A stretch of DNA of 64,000 nt from JANWWM01 sp046719715. GTDB taxonomy: Bacteria; Bacteroidota; Chlorobiia; Chlorobiales; Thermochlorobacteraceae. The notes under the pieces are model-generated. The model ran no database searches. It worked only from the letters and a program-made list of their open reading frames with translations, and had not been told where the DNA came from. The stretch is from assembly GCA_046719715.1 (NCBI GenBank), contig JBDNCJ010000008.1, forward strand, positions 5,860 to 69,859, read 5' to 3'. This document shows, in pieces, positions 53,191 to 61,256 of the stretch (the stretch's first letter is position 1; every line of letters starts with the position of its first letter). A program made the position numbers and the translations under genes.

Positions 53191-53565
53191 TCATCTTTTG
53201 TATCGATTTTCAATCGTAGTAGATTTCTCGACCAATTTTTCTGCAATAAACCGACGCGCCTCTTCTTCGTCTGGCCAATTGATGATGTTGCCATGCTTTT
53301 CTATGGGGATATCATCTATTTCAATATCGAGAGATAGTGATTGTATTTCTGACTTGATAATATCCGCTCTTCCATAAAAAGTGTTAAAGAGCGTTTTTCC
53401 TTTCTCCCAAATCTCTTCAGGTGAAAGTTCTTCGCAATCTATAATTGATGTCTCAAACCTACCGCTTTCGTGACGAATTGGGAGAAAGGCTTCTGCTGTA
53501 ACACAGTGGTTTTCAATCCACCCTTTTTTCGTGATAAATCTTGTTACCATTTTGGAGGATTGCAT
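53191..53565 (-). CDS. Uncharacterised protein, third gene of the TIGR04255 module
   Basis: A 124-residue soluble protein. Visible pattern: F(I)TKKGWIENHCVTAEAFLP, then ETSIIDCEELSPEEIW, YGRADI near residue 65, and a tail with INWPDEEEARRFIAEKL. I recall a family with the same order (LSVxR...LS..E.W..G......GRADI......P.P.N..H..I..WP....A...A..L), always hypothetical. The start may be ATG 53565 or the Met at residue 6 (53550). It begins right next to the stop of the gene upstream, so it is in one operon with the two genes before it. Confidence 0.7.
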   Translation of the reverse strand: MQSSKMVTRFITKKGWIENHCVTAEAFLPIRHESGRFETSIIDCEELSPEEIWEKGKTLFNTFYGRADIIKSEIQSLSLDIEIDDIPIEKHGNIINWPDEEEARRFIAEKLVEKSTTIENRYKR

Positions 53566-54057
53566 TTAATGTGCTTCAAGAATCCGCATCTTTTCCCAGA
53601 TGGCACTTGGAATATCGGTATCAAAAAATTCTTTACCATGTGCCTCTTCGCCTTGAATCGTTGAGGCATAGTATAGTATGCGATTTTTCCCGATGCTCAT
53701 TGAGAACACCCCCTTCTTTCCAGCTTTCTCCGACTTCCACCGCAGTACGGTTTTCCCCTCTGGGTCAGCAGATATATTGACCGTATTCAATAGATATGGA
53801 TAATGAGATAGCTTTCTCAAAAACTCGCATGCAATCTCAACAGATTCTTCATTCATCTCTAATCCGTCATCCATGAAATCCAAAATTGCTTGGTGCAATT
53901 TCTCGATGGCTTTATTGTATGCAACTTCATCTTCGATTCCCAATCTCTGTTCATAATCTCGTTTCCACTGCTCCACTTTTTTCCCTGCATCGCTGAACGG
54001 AATCTCAAAATTGTTTGCGTAGAGTTCTCGGAGGCTTGTATCAAGTGTGGCTGTCAT
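53566..54057 (-). CDS. Uncharacterised protein, second gene of the TIGR04255 module
   Basis: A 163-residue soluble protein. The N-terminal half is helical (VEQWKRDYEQRLGIEDEVAYNKAIEKLHQ). The C-terminal half is beta-rich, with NISADPEGKTVLRWKS, VFSMSIGKNRILYYAS and GKEFFDTDIPSAIWEKM. I recall the pattern of a (V.)DP.G...(F/L).W.....FS.SIG....L.YA....G...HG...F. in unnamed proteins encoded beside the family of the previous entry. No catalytic motif is recognised. It overlaps the start-side end of the TIGR04255 gene by 17 bases, a sign of tight coupling. Confidence 0.72.
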   Translation of the reverse strand: MTATLDTSLRELYANNFEIPFSDAGKKVEQWKRDYEQRLGIEDEVAYNKAIEKLHQAILDFMDDGLEMNEESVEIACEFLRKLSHYPYLLNTVNISADPEGKTVLRWKSEKAGKKGVFSMSIGKNRILYYASTIQGEEAHGKEFFDTDIPSAIWEKMRILEAH

Positions 54058-54790
54058 TGTTGAAGTAGTTTATCGCCTTTTCTGTAACGCTTTTGTAAAA
54101 AATGTCGTTTTTCAAGTTTCGCAACTTTTCAAAATACTCCCAAATCATCGCATCATTATTGATGGTGAACTTCCGCAGTGAATATGCATCTATATCCAAT
54201 ATGACCGTTGTCCTGCCGATGTTATCATCATGAGTAATGGTTTGGATAATGGTCGCGGCGATTTGCTCATCAACATTCTCAATCGTTGCTTGTATAGCAA
54301 CACTTTTTTTTGTTGCTTCCAAATTTTCAGGAATACTCGGTAGTATAGTTAAGTATTGATTGACCGATTCAACATCTCCGTCAAATCGCATTTGGTTAAT
54401 GAACCTTACTGCAATTCGGGAAAGTTGCTTAGGTGTAAAGGCATCTTTATATGCTCTCCAAAGCATCTGCGCCTCCGCCTTAATTTCTTCCCAACGTGTG
54501 TAAGGCGGCAAACGATTAAATGTAAATCCGTCCGTTCTGAACTGTCCCTTGTTGAAACCGTCCATAGTTTGAACAACATACCCACGAATCGTCTCTAATC
54601 TTTTCACTCTCGTCCTCTCCACAGTCAAACTTACGTTTCTCATCGGAAGAGGCGTAATGCTCTGATACCGCGAACTAAGGTCTCCCATGATTTTCTGAAT
54701 TTTCTCTTCGCTTATCACCACTACAGGAGAGACTCTAATATCTATAATAGCCTCCACAATCGGCGGATGATTCAAAACAGGATATTTCAT
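54041..54790 (-). CDS. TIGR04255 family protein, first gene of the module
   Basis: A 249-residue protein with the TIGR04255 start Y.VLNHPPIVEAIIDIRV and the mid-protein segment LSRIAVRFINQM, both typical of this sporadically distributed family of unknown function. No signal or membrane segment. The ATG at 54790 lies 3 bases after the ftsZ stop on the same strand, so it may be read through from the division cluster. The gene is AT-richer: one 60-base line inside it has 40% G+C by hand count, against 57% for a line of ftsZ. This suggests later acquisition of the module. Confidence 0.82.
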   Translation of the reverse strand: MKYPVLNHPPIVEAIIDIRVSPVVVISEEKIQKIMGDLSSRYQSITPLPMRNVSLTVERTRVKRLETIRGYVVQTMDGFNKGQFRTDGFTFNRLPPYTRWEEIKAEAQMLWRAYKDAFTPKQLSRIAVRFINQMRFDGDVESVNQYLTILPSIPENLEATKKSVAIQATIENVDEQIAATIIQTITHDDNIGRTTVILDIDAYSLRKFTINNDAMIWEYFEKLRNLKNDIFYKSVTEKAINYFNNDSHT

Positions 54791-54793
54791 GAC

Positions 54794-56068
54794 TTAGTCC
54801 ATTATCTTCCTAAGGAATGCCGGCGTTTCAGGATTCGTTTTTCGGATTTTATCGCCCGACCCGTCGTTGGACTTCTGTTCGTTTTGTTCCTCAATCGTCT
54901 TGATAGCGAGCGGTTGGGGAGCGGGGATTCCGCGTTTGATGAACGAGGGCGTGCTTTCGTCGTTCTTTTCGAACACGTCGGAACTCATGCGTTCCATTTT
55001 TCCGCCGACGAGCGGATTTGAAATCGGCGGCGGCGCGGGTACCGGCTTTGATTCCGCTCGGCGAATCACTTGCAGTTCGGGCTGTTTTGCGGACGGCGTC
55101 GGTGCTTTTTTGTTTTTGTTGAAGCCGGTCGCAATGACAGTTACGGTGATTTCGCCCTTCATCGTGTCGTCTTCGACGTGTCCGTGAATAATCGTCGCAC
55201 CCTCGCCGGCTTGTTCGTGAATAAAACTCATGGCTTCCTTCATATCGCCCATCGTGACGTCGCCCGTGATGTTGATAAGCACGCCCGAAGAGCCTTTGAT
55301 GGAAACACCGTCCAACAGGGGAGACGAGATGGCTTCTTCCGCCGCTCTGAGGGCGCGGTTTTCTCCGGAAGCGGTCGCCGAACCCATGAGCGCGTCGCCT
55401 GAATCGGACATAATGTTGCGCACGTCGGCGAAGTCGACATTGACGAATCCGAGTTTCGTTACGATTTCTGAAATGCCTTTTGCGGCACGATAGAGCACGT
55501 CGTTGGCGATGCTGTAAGCTTGCTTGACGCTCAAATCGCCGTTGGCGATGCTCAAGATTTTTTCGTTTTGGACGACGATGAGCGTATCGACTTCTTTGCG
55601 CAGTTCGTCAATGCCGCGCAGAGCGGTTTCCATCGTGCGAGCGCCTTCATATTCAAACGGCTTGGTGACGATGGCGATGGTCAAGATGCCGAGTTTTCGG
55701 GCGATGTTGGCGACGACAGGCGCGGCACCCGTGCCGGTGCCTTTGCCCATGCCTGCGGTGATGAAGAGCATATCGGAGCCGCGAATGAGTTCGGAAATTT
55801 CCTCTCGCGATTCTTCCGCCGCGTGTTTGCCGACTTCGGGGTTGAAGCCCGCACCAAGCCCTTTCGTCGTTGTGCCGCCGATTTGCAATCGATGCGCCGC
55901 GCGCGACTTCGATAAGGCTTGACCATCGGTGTTGCAAGCGATGAACTCCACGCCGGCAATGCCCAGCTCGACCATGTTGTTCACGGCGTTCCCACCGCAC
56001 CCGCCGACGCCGATGATTTTGATTTTCGCGCCGAGCGGCGAATAGGTTGTGTCTAATTCAAATGGCAT
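54794..56068 (-). CDS. ftsZ: Cell division protein FtsZ
   Basis: Tubulin-like GTPase that forms the division ring. The N-terminal GVGGCGGNAVNNM, the loop TKGLGAGFNPEVGK and the signature region are clear, but the signature reads GKGTGTG (108-114) with Lys109 in place of the usual Gly. The synergy loop region NVDFADVRNIM is normal. A variable linker (~325-410) leads to the conserved C-terminal peptide TPAFLRKIMD that binds FtsA. A strong AAGGAGG Shine-Dalgarno precedes the ATG. It lies ~100 bases downstream of ftsA. Confidence 0.97.
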   Translation of the reverse strand: MPFELDTTYSPLGAKIKIIGVGGCGGNAVNNMVELGIAGVEFIACNTDGQALSKSRAAHRLQIGGTTTKGLGAGFNPEVGKHAAEESREEISELIRGSDMLFITAGMGKGTGTGAAPVVANIARKLGILTIAIVTKPFEYEGARTMETALRGIDELRKEVDTLIVVQNEKILSIANGDLSVKQAYSIANDVLYRAAKGISEIVTKLGFVNVDFADVRNIMSDSGDALMGSATASGENRALRAAEEAISSPLLDGVSIKGSSGVLINITGDVTMGDMKEAMSFIHEQAGEGATIIHGHVEDDTMKGEITVTVIATGFNKNKKAPTPSAKQPELQVIRRAESKPVPAPPPISNPLVGGKMERMSSDVFEKNDESTPSFIKRGIPAPQPLAIKTIEEQNEQKSNDGSGDKIRKTNPETPAFLRKIMD

Positions 56069-56170
56069 AGTTACTCGCCTCCTTACACGGTTCTTTTTTG
56101 TGAATTAAGTTTCGCTCTTCTTCTGAGAAAGTTTGTTTTGTTGTTATGTCTGTTGTGTTGCATTGACGTC

Positions 56171-57475
56171 TTAAATTTGATCGAACCAATCTTTGACCTT
56201 ATCAAAAATATTTTTGTCGGATTTCTTTTCCGGCTCGTTTAACGACGCTCTTTGTGCCTCCAATTCCGGCTCTTTTTCCTCAACGGCATCGTGCGCCGGC
56301 TGTTCAATCGGCATGTCGCGGAAGGCACGCAAGACCAATCCCGCCGCCGTCGCATATTTGGGCGAATTGAGTTCGCCTTTCATTCCGCCGTCAAGCCCAT
56401 CGGGCGAACCGATTCGAACATCGAGTCCCAACACCTGTTGCGCCAAGCTCTGCGTGCCTTGCACCAGCGCGCCGCCGCCGGTGATGATTGCGCCCGCATT
56501 GAGGTATTGATAATCGCCCGATTTTTTCAGCGACTCACGCACGCGCTCGAAAATTTCCGTCATTCGCGCTTCAATGATGTTCGTCAAAGCCGATTTTCGG
56601 AATGACTTCGGCGGACGCCCCTCTAAATCAGAGACCAAAATTTCTTCATCGTGAATCAGGTCGGGAAAGTAGGCACAGCCGTGCTTGACCTTCAACTCTT
56701 CGGCGATGTCCTCGAGCGTGTGCAATCCGATGGCGACGTCGTTGGTGACGTCCCAGCCGGCAATTTTGACGACTTCGGAGTAGCGAATCGCGCCGCGACG
56801 GTAAATGGCAATGTCCGTCGTGCCGCCGCCGATGTCAATGACCACGACGCCGCTCTTCTGCTCGCGTCCTTTGATGACTGCCAGCCCCGATGCCACTGGC
56901 TCAAATGTCATGCCATTGACCGACAGACCTGCTTTTTCAATGCACTGCTCGATGTTTCGGATTTTGCTAATCATGCCCATCACGACATAGACGCTTCCGC
57001 GCATCGATTGCCCCGCCATGCCGATTGGGTCTAAGACACCCTCTTGGTCGTCGACGATGAACTCTTGCGGAATAGAGTGAATGACGCGCCGCTCCATGTT
57101 CAAATGCTCCAAACTTTTTTTCGCCTTCTCGACCAAGCGCATCACATCGTTGTGATTGACGATTTGCGTCGGGTTAATTGTAATTTCCGCACTCGACTTA
57201 ATGCACTGCACATGCTCACCTGAAATGCCCACATTGACACCTTTAATTTTAATGCTCGAGGTGTGCGAGGCTTCGCTTACTGCTTCTCGAATCGCATCAA
57301 CCGTGCGATTGATATTGACCACCGTTGCGCGCTGCAAGCCTTCCGACTTCGATTTTCCCACGCCTAACACATGAATTTTTCCAAACTCATCTTTTTTGGC
57401 AACCACACAGCATACTTTGGTTGTGCCAATATCCAGCCCAACCACAAATTGTTCTTTTGTTTTTCCATTCGTCAT
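56171..57475 (-). CDS. ftsA: Cell division protein FtsA
   Basis: Actin-like ATPase that tethers FtsZ to the membrane. It shows VVGLDIGTTKVCCVVA (phosphate 1), the phosphate 2 motif VIDIGGGTTDIAIY and the adenosine motif IITGGGALVQG. The 434-residue length is in range. The last ~13 residues (FDKVKDWFDQI) form the amphipathic membrane-targeting helix, preceded by an acidic linker. It lies 15 bases downstream of ftsQ. Confidence 0.96.
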   Translation of the reverse strand: MTNGKTKEQFVVGLDIGTTKVCCVVAKKDEFGKIHVLGVGKSKSEGLQRATVVNINRTVDAIREAVSEASHTSSIKIKGVNVGISGEHVQCIKSSAEITINPTQIVNHNDVMRLVEKAKKSLEHLNMERRVIHSIPQEFIVDDQEGVLDPIGMAGQSMRGSVYVVMGMISKIRNIEQCIEKAGLSVNGMTFEPVASGLAVIKGREQKSGVVVIDIGGGTTDIAIYRRGAIRYSEVVKIAGWDVTNDVAIGLHTLEDIAEELKVKHGCAYFPDLIHDEEILVSDLEGRPPKSFRKSALTNIIEARMTEIFERVRESLKKSGDYQYLNAGAIITGGGALVQGTQSLAQQVLGLDVRIGSPDGLDGGMKGELNSPKYATAAGLVLRAFRDMPIEQPAHDAVEEKEPELEAQRASLNEPEKKSDKNIFDKVKDWFDQI

Positions 57476-57490
57476 CTGTGCACCTCGTTT

Positions 57491-58435
57491 TCAGTTTTGA
57501 GATTTTCGTTTTGGGTTTATTGTCTCATGTTCTTTTGCAAAAATTTTTCCGTCAAAACGGACATCGACATATTCAAATGGTTTCAAACCTTTTTTGATGA
57601 CCACTTGCTTCCAGAAAATTTCAAAGTTGTTTAGCCGCTCTTCGTAGTCGCCATTTCCGAAGATGAATGTTGTTTCGCTGTCTGCCGTCAAGATGTGCAG
57701 TTGATTGTTAGGTGCGATATGCACTTCGCTCACCAGCATCTTGGCGTATTTTGTTTCCATCAAGGCACTGCAAAATCCGAGAGCATTTGCCGACTCTGCG
57801 CTATCGAGCTTGCTTATTGAGCTTAGGCTATCGCGAACGATTTTGGTGAATCCCGTTAGGAGCGGCAAGCGTGTCGATTCCAATACCGATTCGCTTTTGC
57901 TCATCACGAAGCCTGCTTCATCAATGAGCCGGAGCGTTTTGCCGACCGTCGCAATCGCAATCGGTCGCCGCTCTTGCACGCGCAAGCGCACAGCGTCGGG
58001 CAGTTCTTTCGTCGCAATTACTTTGCGAATGTACGGAAGCGATTGAAGCGTATCGACGATGTCGGATAAACTGACGTCGTTCATCTTCTTTCCGATGAAT
58101 GCACTCAAAGCGCGTTCAATTTCTTCCGTTTTGCTGATGCGATTGCCTTGAACGATGAATCGCGACAGTTCGGATTCGCGCGTCCAAAATTTTGAAAGAA
58201 CAAACACAGCGATTAGCCCCACCACAGCGACGATGAAGACGATTGTTTTCGGCGGTTTGAATCCGCCTGTGTTGCGCACGAAAATTTTCTCGGTTTGTGC
58301 TTCTTCATCGAGAGCAATTGGCTCTTCGGCGTTCAGCCGTTCTTGATTTTCAATCGGTTCGGCGTAACTGCCGTCGCTTTTGAGTTCCTCGTGCTTCGGC
58401 TCGTCTCCCTCGTTATACTCAATGTAGTTTGGCAT
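57491..58435 (-). CDS. ftsQ: Cell division protein FtsQ/DivIB
   Basis: A bitopic divisome protein. A ~85-residue acidic cytoplasmic N-terminus, a single membrane helix (~84-103) and then the POTRA domain (SRFIVQGNRISKTEEIERAL) are followed by the beta domain (LRVQERRPIAIATVGKTLRLIDEAGFVM). At 314 residues it fits the family, with a longer cytoplasmic tail than in E. coli. It lies between murB and ftsA, as in many dcw clusters. Confidence 0.93.
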   Translation of the reverse strand: MPNYIEYNEGDEPKHEELKSDGSYAEPIENQERLNAEEPIALDEEAQTEKIFVRNTGGFKPPKTIVFIVAVVGLIAVFVLSKFWTRESELSRFIVQGNRISKTEEIERALSAFIGKKMNDVSLSDIVDTLQSLPYIRKVIATKELPDAVRLRVQERRPIAIATVGKTLRLIDEAGFVMSKSESVLESTRLPLLTGFTKIVRDSLSSISKLDSAESANALGFCSALMETKYAKMLVSEVHIAPNNQLHILTADSETTFIFGNGDYEERLNNFEIFWKQVVIKKGLKPFEYVDVRFDGKIFAKEHETINPKRKSQN

Positions 58436-58477
58436 CGTGCTGTTGGTTATTCGTTTTGCATTTCGACTTCAATCGCC

Positions 58478-59413
58478 TTAGTCAAATTCTCCAAGCAATT
58501 TGATTTCAAGTTCAAGCGTGATGTTGAATTTTCGTTTCACTTCGGCTCTGATGAGTTCGATGAGTGCCATCACGTCGCTTGCTTTTGCGTTATCGATATT
58601 GACGATAAAGTTGGCGTGCTTTTCAGAAATTTGCGCGCCGCCGATACGCTTGCCTTTCAAGCCGCATGCTTCAATGAGTGCGCCCGTGTATCGCGGATTG
58701 CCGTTTTCATCGGGCGGCGGATTCTTGAAGATGCTCCCTGCATTCGGCAGTGTAAGCGGCTGCGTGCTTCGGCGTTTTTCCATCCACACTTTTCGTTTTT
58801 CCATCGCTTCTTTTTGTTCTTCGGCAGAGAGTTTTTTGAGCCGAAGTTTGCACGAGAGAATAATATCGTTCTCTAAATCTGTGCCACGATAGCGATACGC
58901 CACCTCATCGCGCCGCAACATTTTGATTTCGCCTTTTCGAATCACCTCGACGCTCTCGATGACTTCAAAAATTTCTTTGCCGTAGGCGCCTGCGTTCATA
59001 AGAATCGCGCCGCCGACGCTTCCGGGAATTCCCGAAAGGTTTTCCAACCCGCCATATCCTTTTTTGAGCATATCGACGGCGAGTGCAGGCAAATCGGCTC
59101 CCGCTTCCACATAGACGAGCGCATCGCATTTTTCTTCTTTGACTTCAACTTGTTCGAGATTTTCCCGAAGCGAAATGACCGCGCCGCGCACGCCCTTGTC
59201 ACTGATGAGCACATTGCTCCCGCGCCCCAAGACGAGATAAGGCATCTTCACTTTTTCAAAGAACTGAACCGCATTAAGCACATCGGCTTTATCTTTTGGC
59301 GAAACAAACACGTCCGCATTGCCGCCGATTCGAAAACTTGAAAACTTCGCAAGGTTGTAGTTCAACTGAACATCGCCTTTGACGGCTTGACGGAGCTCTT
59401 CCAAGTTCAACAT
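58478..59413 (-). CDS. murB: UDP-N-acetylenolpyruvoylglucosamine reductase
   Basis: FAD/NADPH enzyme that completes UDP-MurNAc synthesis. Visible are the FAD motifs SSFRIGGNADVFV, LGRGSNVLISDKG and GIPGSVGGAILMNAGAYG. Catalytic residues are the Arg in YRYRGTDL, the Ser in NAGSIFKNP, and a Glu near the C-terminus (LELEIKLLGEF). It keeps an intact domain 3 typical of short (type II) MurB. It lies between the retropepsin-like gene and ftsQ. Confidence 0.96.
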   Translation of the reverse strand: MLNLEELRQAVKGDVQLNYNLAKFSSFRIGGNADVFVSPKDKADVLNAVQFFEKVKMPYLVLGRGSNVLISDKGVRGAVISLRENLEQVEVKEEKCDALVYVEAGADLPALAVDMLKKGYGGLENLSGIPGSVGGAILMNAGAYGKEIFEVIESVEVIRKGEIKMLRRDEVAYRYRGTDLENDIILSCKLRLKKLSAEEQKEAMEKRKVWMEKRRSTQPLTLPNAGSIFKNPPPDENGNPRYTGALIEACGLKGKRIGGAQISEKHANFIVNIDNAKASDVMALIELIRAEVKRKFNITLELEIKLLGEFD

Positions 59414-59416
59414 TGC

Positions 59417-59848
59417 TTACTGAATGCTTAAAGTTTTGCGCTTGTAATCAATCAGAAGTTTTCGTCCCTTGAAAAACGAGTATCCTAAAATCATACCCAC
59501 TTTTTTCTTCGCTGTAACGCCCATCGCTTTGAACTGCTGGTCGATGACGCTCAAATCCATGACAGCGGTTTTAATGTTTTTCATCGTAATTCCATCGAGC
59601 GAGACGGAGTGGACTTTGACGAACTCGACTTTGATTTCTCCGCCGATGCCGTGCGCCGATTTTTCTCTTTTCGGCACAATCAGATGCTCGAGTTCCAAAT
59701 CAGTCGCTAAACTTTGCGCAATCACGCACCCCGTCGCCCCTGTGTCCAAAATTGCTGATATAACGCGACGCTGACGCTTGCCCGATACTGCCACCTTGAC
59801 AAGAATGAGCGGCAACTGTGCCGACGCTAATTGAAACTTAACCGCCAT
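59417..59848 (-). CDS. Retropepsin-like aspartic protease
   Basis: A 143-residue protein with a single aspartic-protease unit. The active-site motif AILDTGATGCVI (D35) and the flap-like GIGGEIKVEFVKV are present, then a second-motif-like hydrophobic-hydrophobic-Gly (MILGYSFFKG). Such one-domain proteases work as dimers. No signal or membrane segment is seen, so it is cytoplasmic. It overlaps the end of murC by 11 bases and is separated from murB by 3 bases, an unusual insertion in the division cluster. The ATG at 59848 (MAVKFQL) is preferred to 59872. Confidence 0.82.
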   Translation of the reverse strand: MAVKFQLASAQLPLILVKVAVSGKRQRRVISAILDTGATGCVIAQSLATDLELEHLIVPKREKSAHGIGGEIKVEFVKVHSVSLDGITMKNIKTAVMDLSVIDQQFKAMGVTAKKKVGMILGYSFFKGRKLLIDYKRKTLSIQ

Positions 59849-61256
59849 ATTTTCTTTCCAATACTTGCGCAAATTTCTCTGCCGATTTTGTAATATCGCC
59901 CGCGCCCATCATCACCACGAGCTCATTGCCTTTGACTTCCTCGCTCAATGCGTCCACCAAATTTGATTTCTCTACAACGATTGATTTTGGCACTTTATCT
60001 GCAATCCATTGACTGGTTACGCCTTCAAAATCTTCGGCTCTTTCGCGCGACGGATAAACATCGGTTATAATCACTCTATCGGCGAGGCTCAACGCCGACG
60101 CAAATTCCGACGCGAAATCTCTTGTGCGCGAATACAGATGCGGCTGAAAGACTGCGACAACCTTTCGCGACTTGAATCCGCACTTCGCCGCTTCAATCGT
60201 GGCGCGAACTTCCGTCGGGTGATGCGCGTAATCATCAACCACTATCGGCGCATGCGCACCACGTTCAAAACGAATCTGAAACCGCCTGCGCACGCTCTTG
60301 AACTTTGCTAATCCTCGACGAATGTCCTCGAAGTTCAATCCGATTTCAAAGCCAACGGCGATGGCAGCAAGTGCGTTTTTGACGTTGTGCATGCCAGCCG
60401 CCTCTACGCCCACAATTCCTATCGATTGATTTCGCACCATCACTTTGAATTTCAAAGTGGCTTGTGCTTGTTCGATTTCAATCGCCCGGAACTCCGCATC
60501 GGCATTCAGTCCGTAGGTTATTGTCTTACGTTTCAAGTTCGGACGAATCGCACGCAAATTTTCTTCGTCATTGCAAAGAACGACTGCGCCATAAAACGGC
60601 ACTTTATTTCCAAACTCCGTGAAGGCTTGCTTCAAATCGTCAATATCCTTGTAAATGTCCAAGTGTTCGGCTTCGAGCGTTGTCATCACGGCGATTGTTG
60701 GCGTGAGTTTGAGAAATGTTCGGTCGTATTCATCGGCTTCAATGACCATCAAATCGCCGTCGCCTACGAGTGCGCTTCCGCCTGACCCCATGCTTAAAAA
60801 GTAATCGGAGACGCCGCCAATGAGCGCGGTTGGCTCGAGGTTGCATTCGGCAAGCATGGTTGCAATCATGGTCGTGGTTGTTGTCTTACCATGTGTGCCT
60901 GCAATGCAGATTCCCGCCTTGCGTCGCATCATTTCGCCTAAGAGTTCATCACGCTTAATAACGGGCACGCCTAATTTCATTGCCGCAAGCGTTTCAGGAT
61001 TTTCATCAACGCGCACCGCAGAAGAATGCGCGACAACTTCGGCGCCATCGATGTTTTCAGCATTATGCCCGACTGTGATAATTGCGCCGCGCTCTTTCAA
61101 TCGGTCGGTTACATCACTGGCGTTCAAATCTGAACCGCTGACTTTCAAGCCGTTATTAAGCAAGACTTCGGCAATCGCACTCATGCCCGCCCCACCAATG
61201 CCAACGAGGTGAATGTGCCTGATTCTGCCCAGCAGTCCTTGTCTCAATCGTTTCAT
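59838..61256 (-). CDS. murC: UDP-N-acetylmuramate-L-alanine ligase
   Basis: Adds L-Ala to UDP-MurNAc using ATP. The 472 residues carry the Rossmann start HLVGIGGAGMSAIAEVL, the P-loop GTHGKTTTTTM, the central EADEYDRTFL and the C-terminal YAHHPTEV. These are the Mur ligase motifs. The start overlaps the murG stop by 4 bases. The usual order ftsW-murG-murC is kept. Confidence 0.97.
   Translation of the reverse strand: MKRLRQGLLGRIRHIHLVGIGGAGMSAIAEVLLNNGLKVSGSDLNASDVTDRLKERGAIITVGHNAENIDGAEVVAHSSAVRVDENPETLAAMKLGVPVIKRDELLGEMMRRKAGICIAGTHGKTTTTTMIATMLAECNLEPTALIGGVSDYFLSMGSGGSALVGDGDLMVIEADEYDRTFLKLTPTIAVMTTLEAEHLDIYKDIDDLKQAFTEFGNKVPFYGAVVLCNDEENLRAIRPNLKRKTITYGLNADAEFRAIEIEQAQATLKFKVMVRNQSIGIVGVEAAGMHNVKNALAAIAVGFEIGLNFEDIRRGLAKFKSVRRRFQIRFERGAHAPIVVDDYAHHPTEVRATIEAAKCGFKSRKVVAVFQPHLYSRTRDFASEFASALSLADRVIITDVYPSRERAEDFEGVTSQWIADKVPKSIVVEKSNLVDALSEEVKGNELVVMMGAGDITKSAEKFAQVLERKYGG

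Noticed and set aside
52677..53194. Minus-strand open frames opposite the EutN-like gene
   Set aside because: The plus-strand frame matches EutN/CcmL end to end, and the antisense products are low-complexity without known domains.
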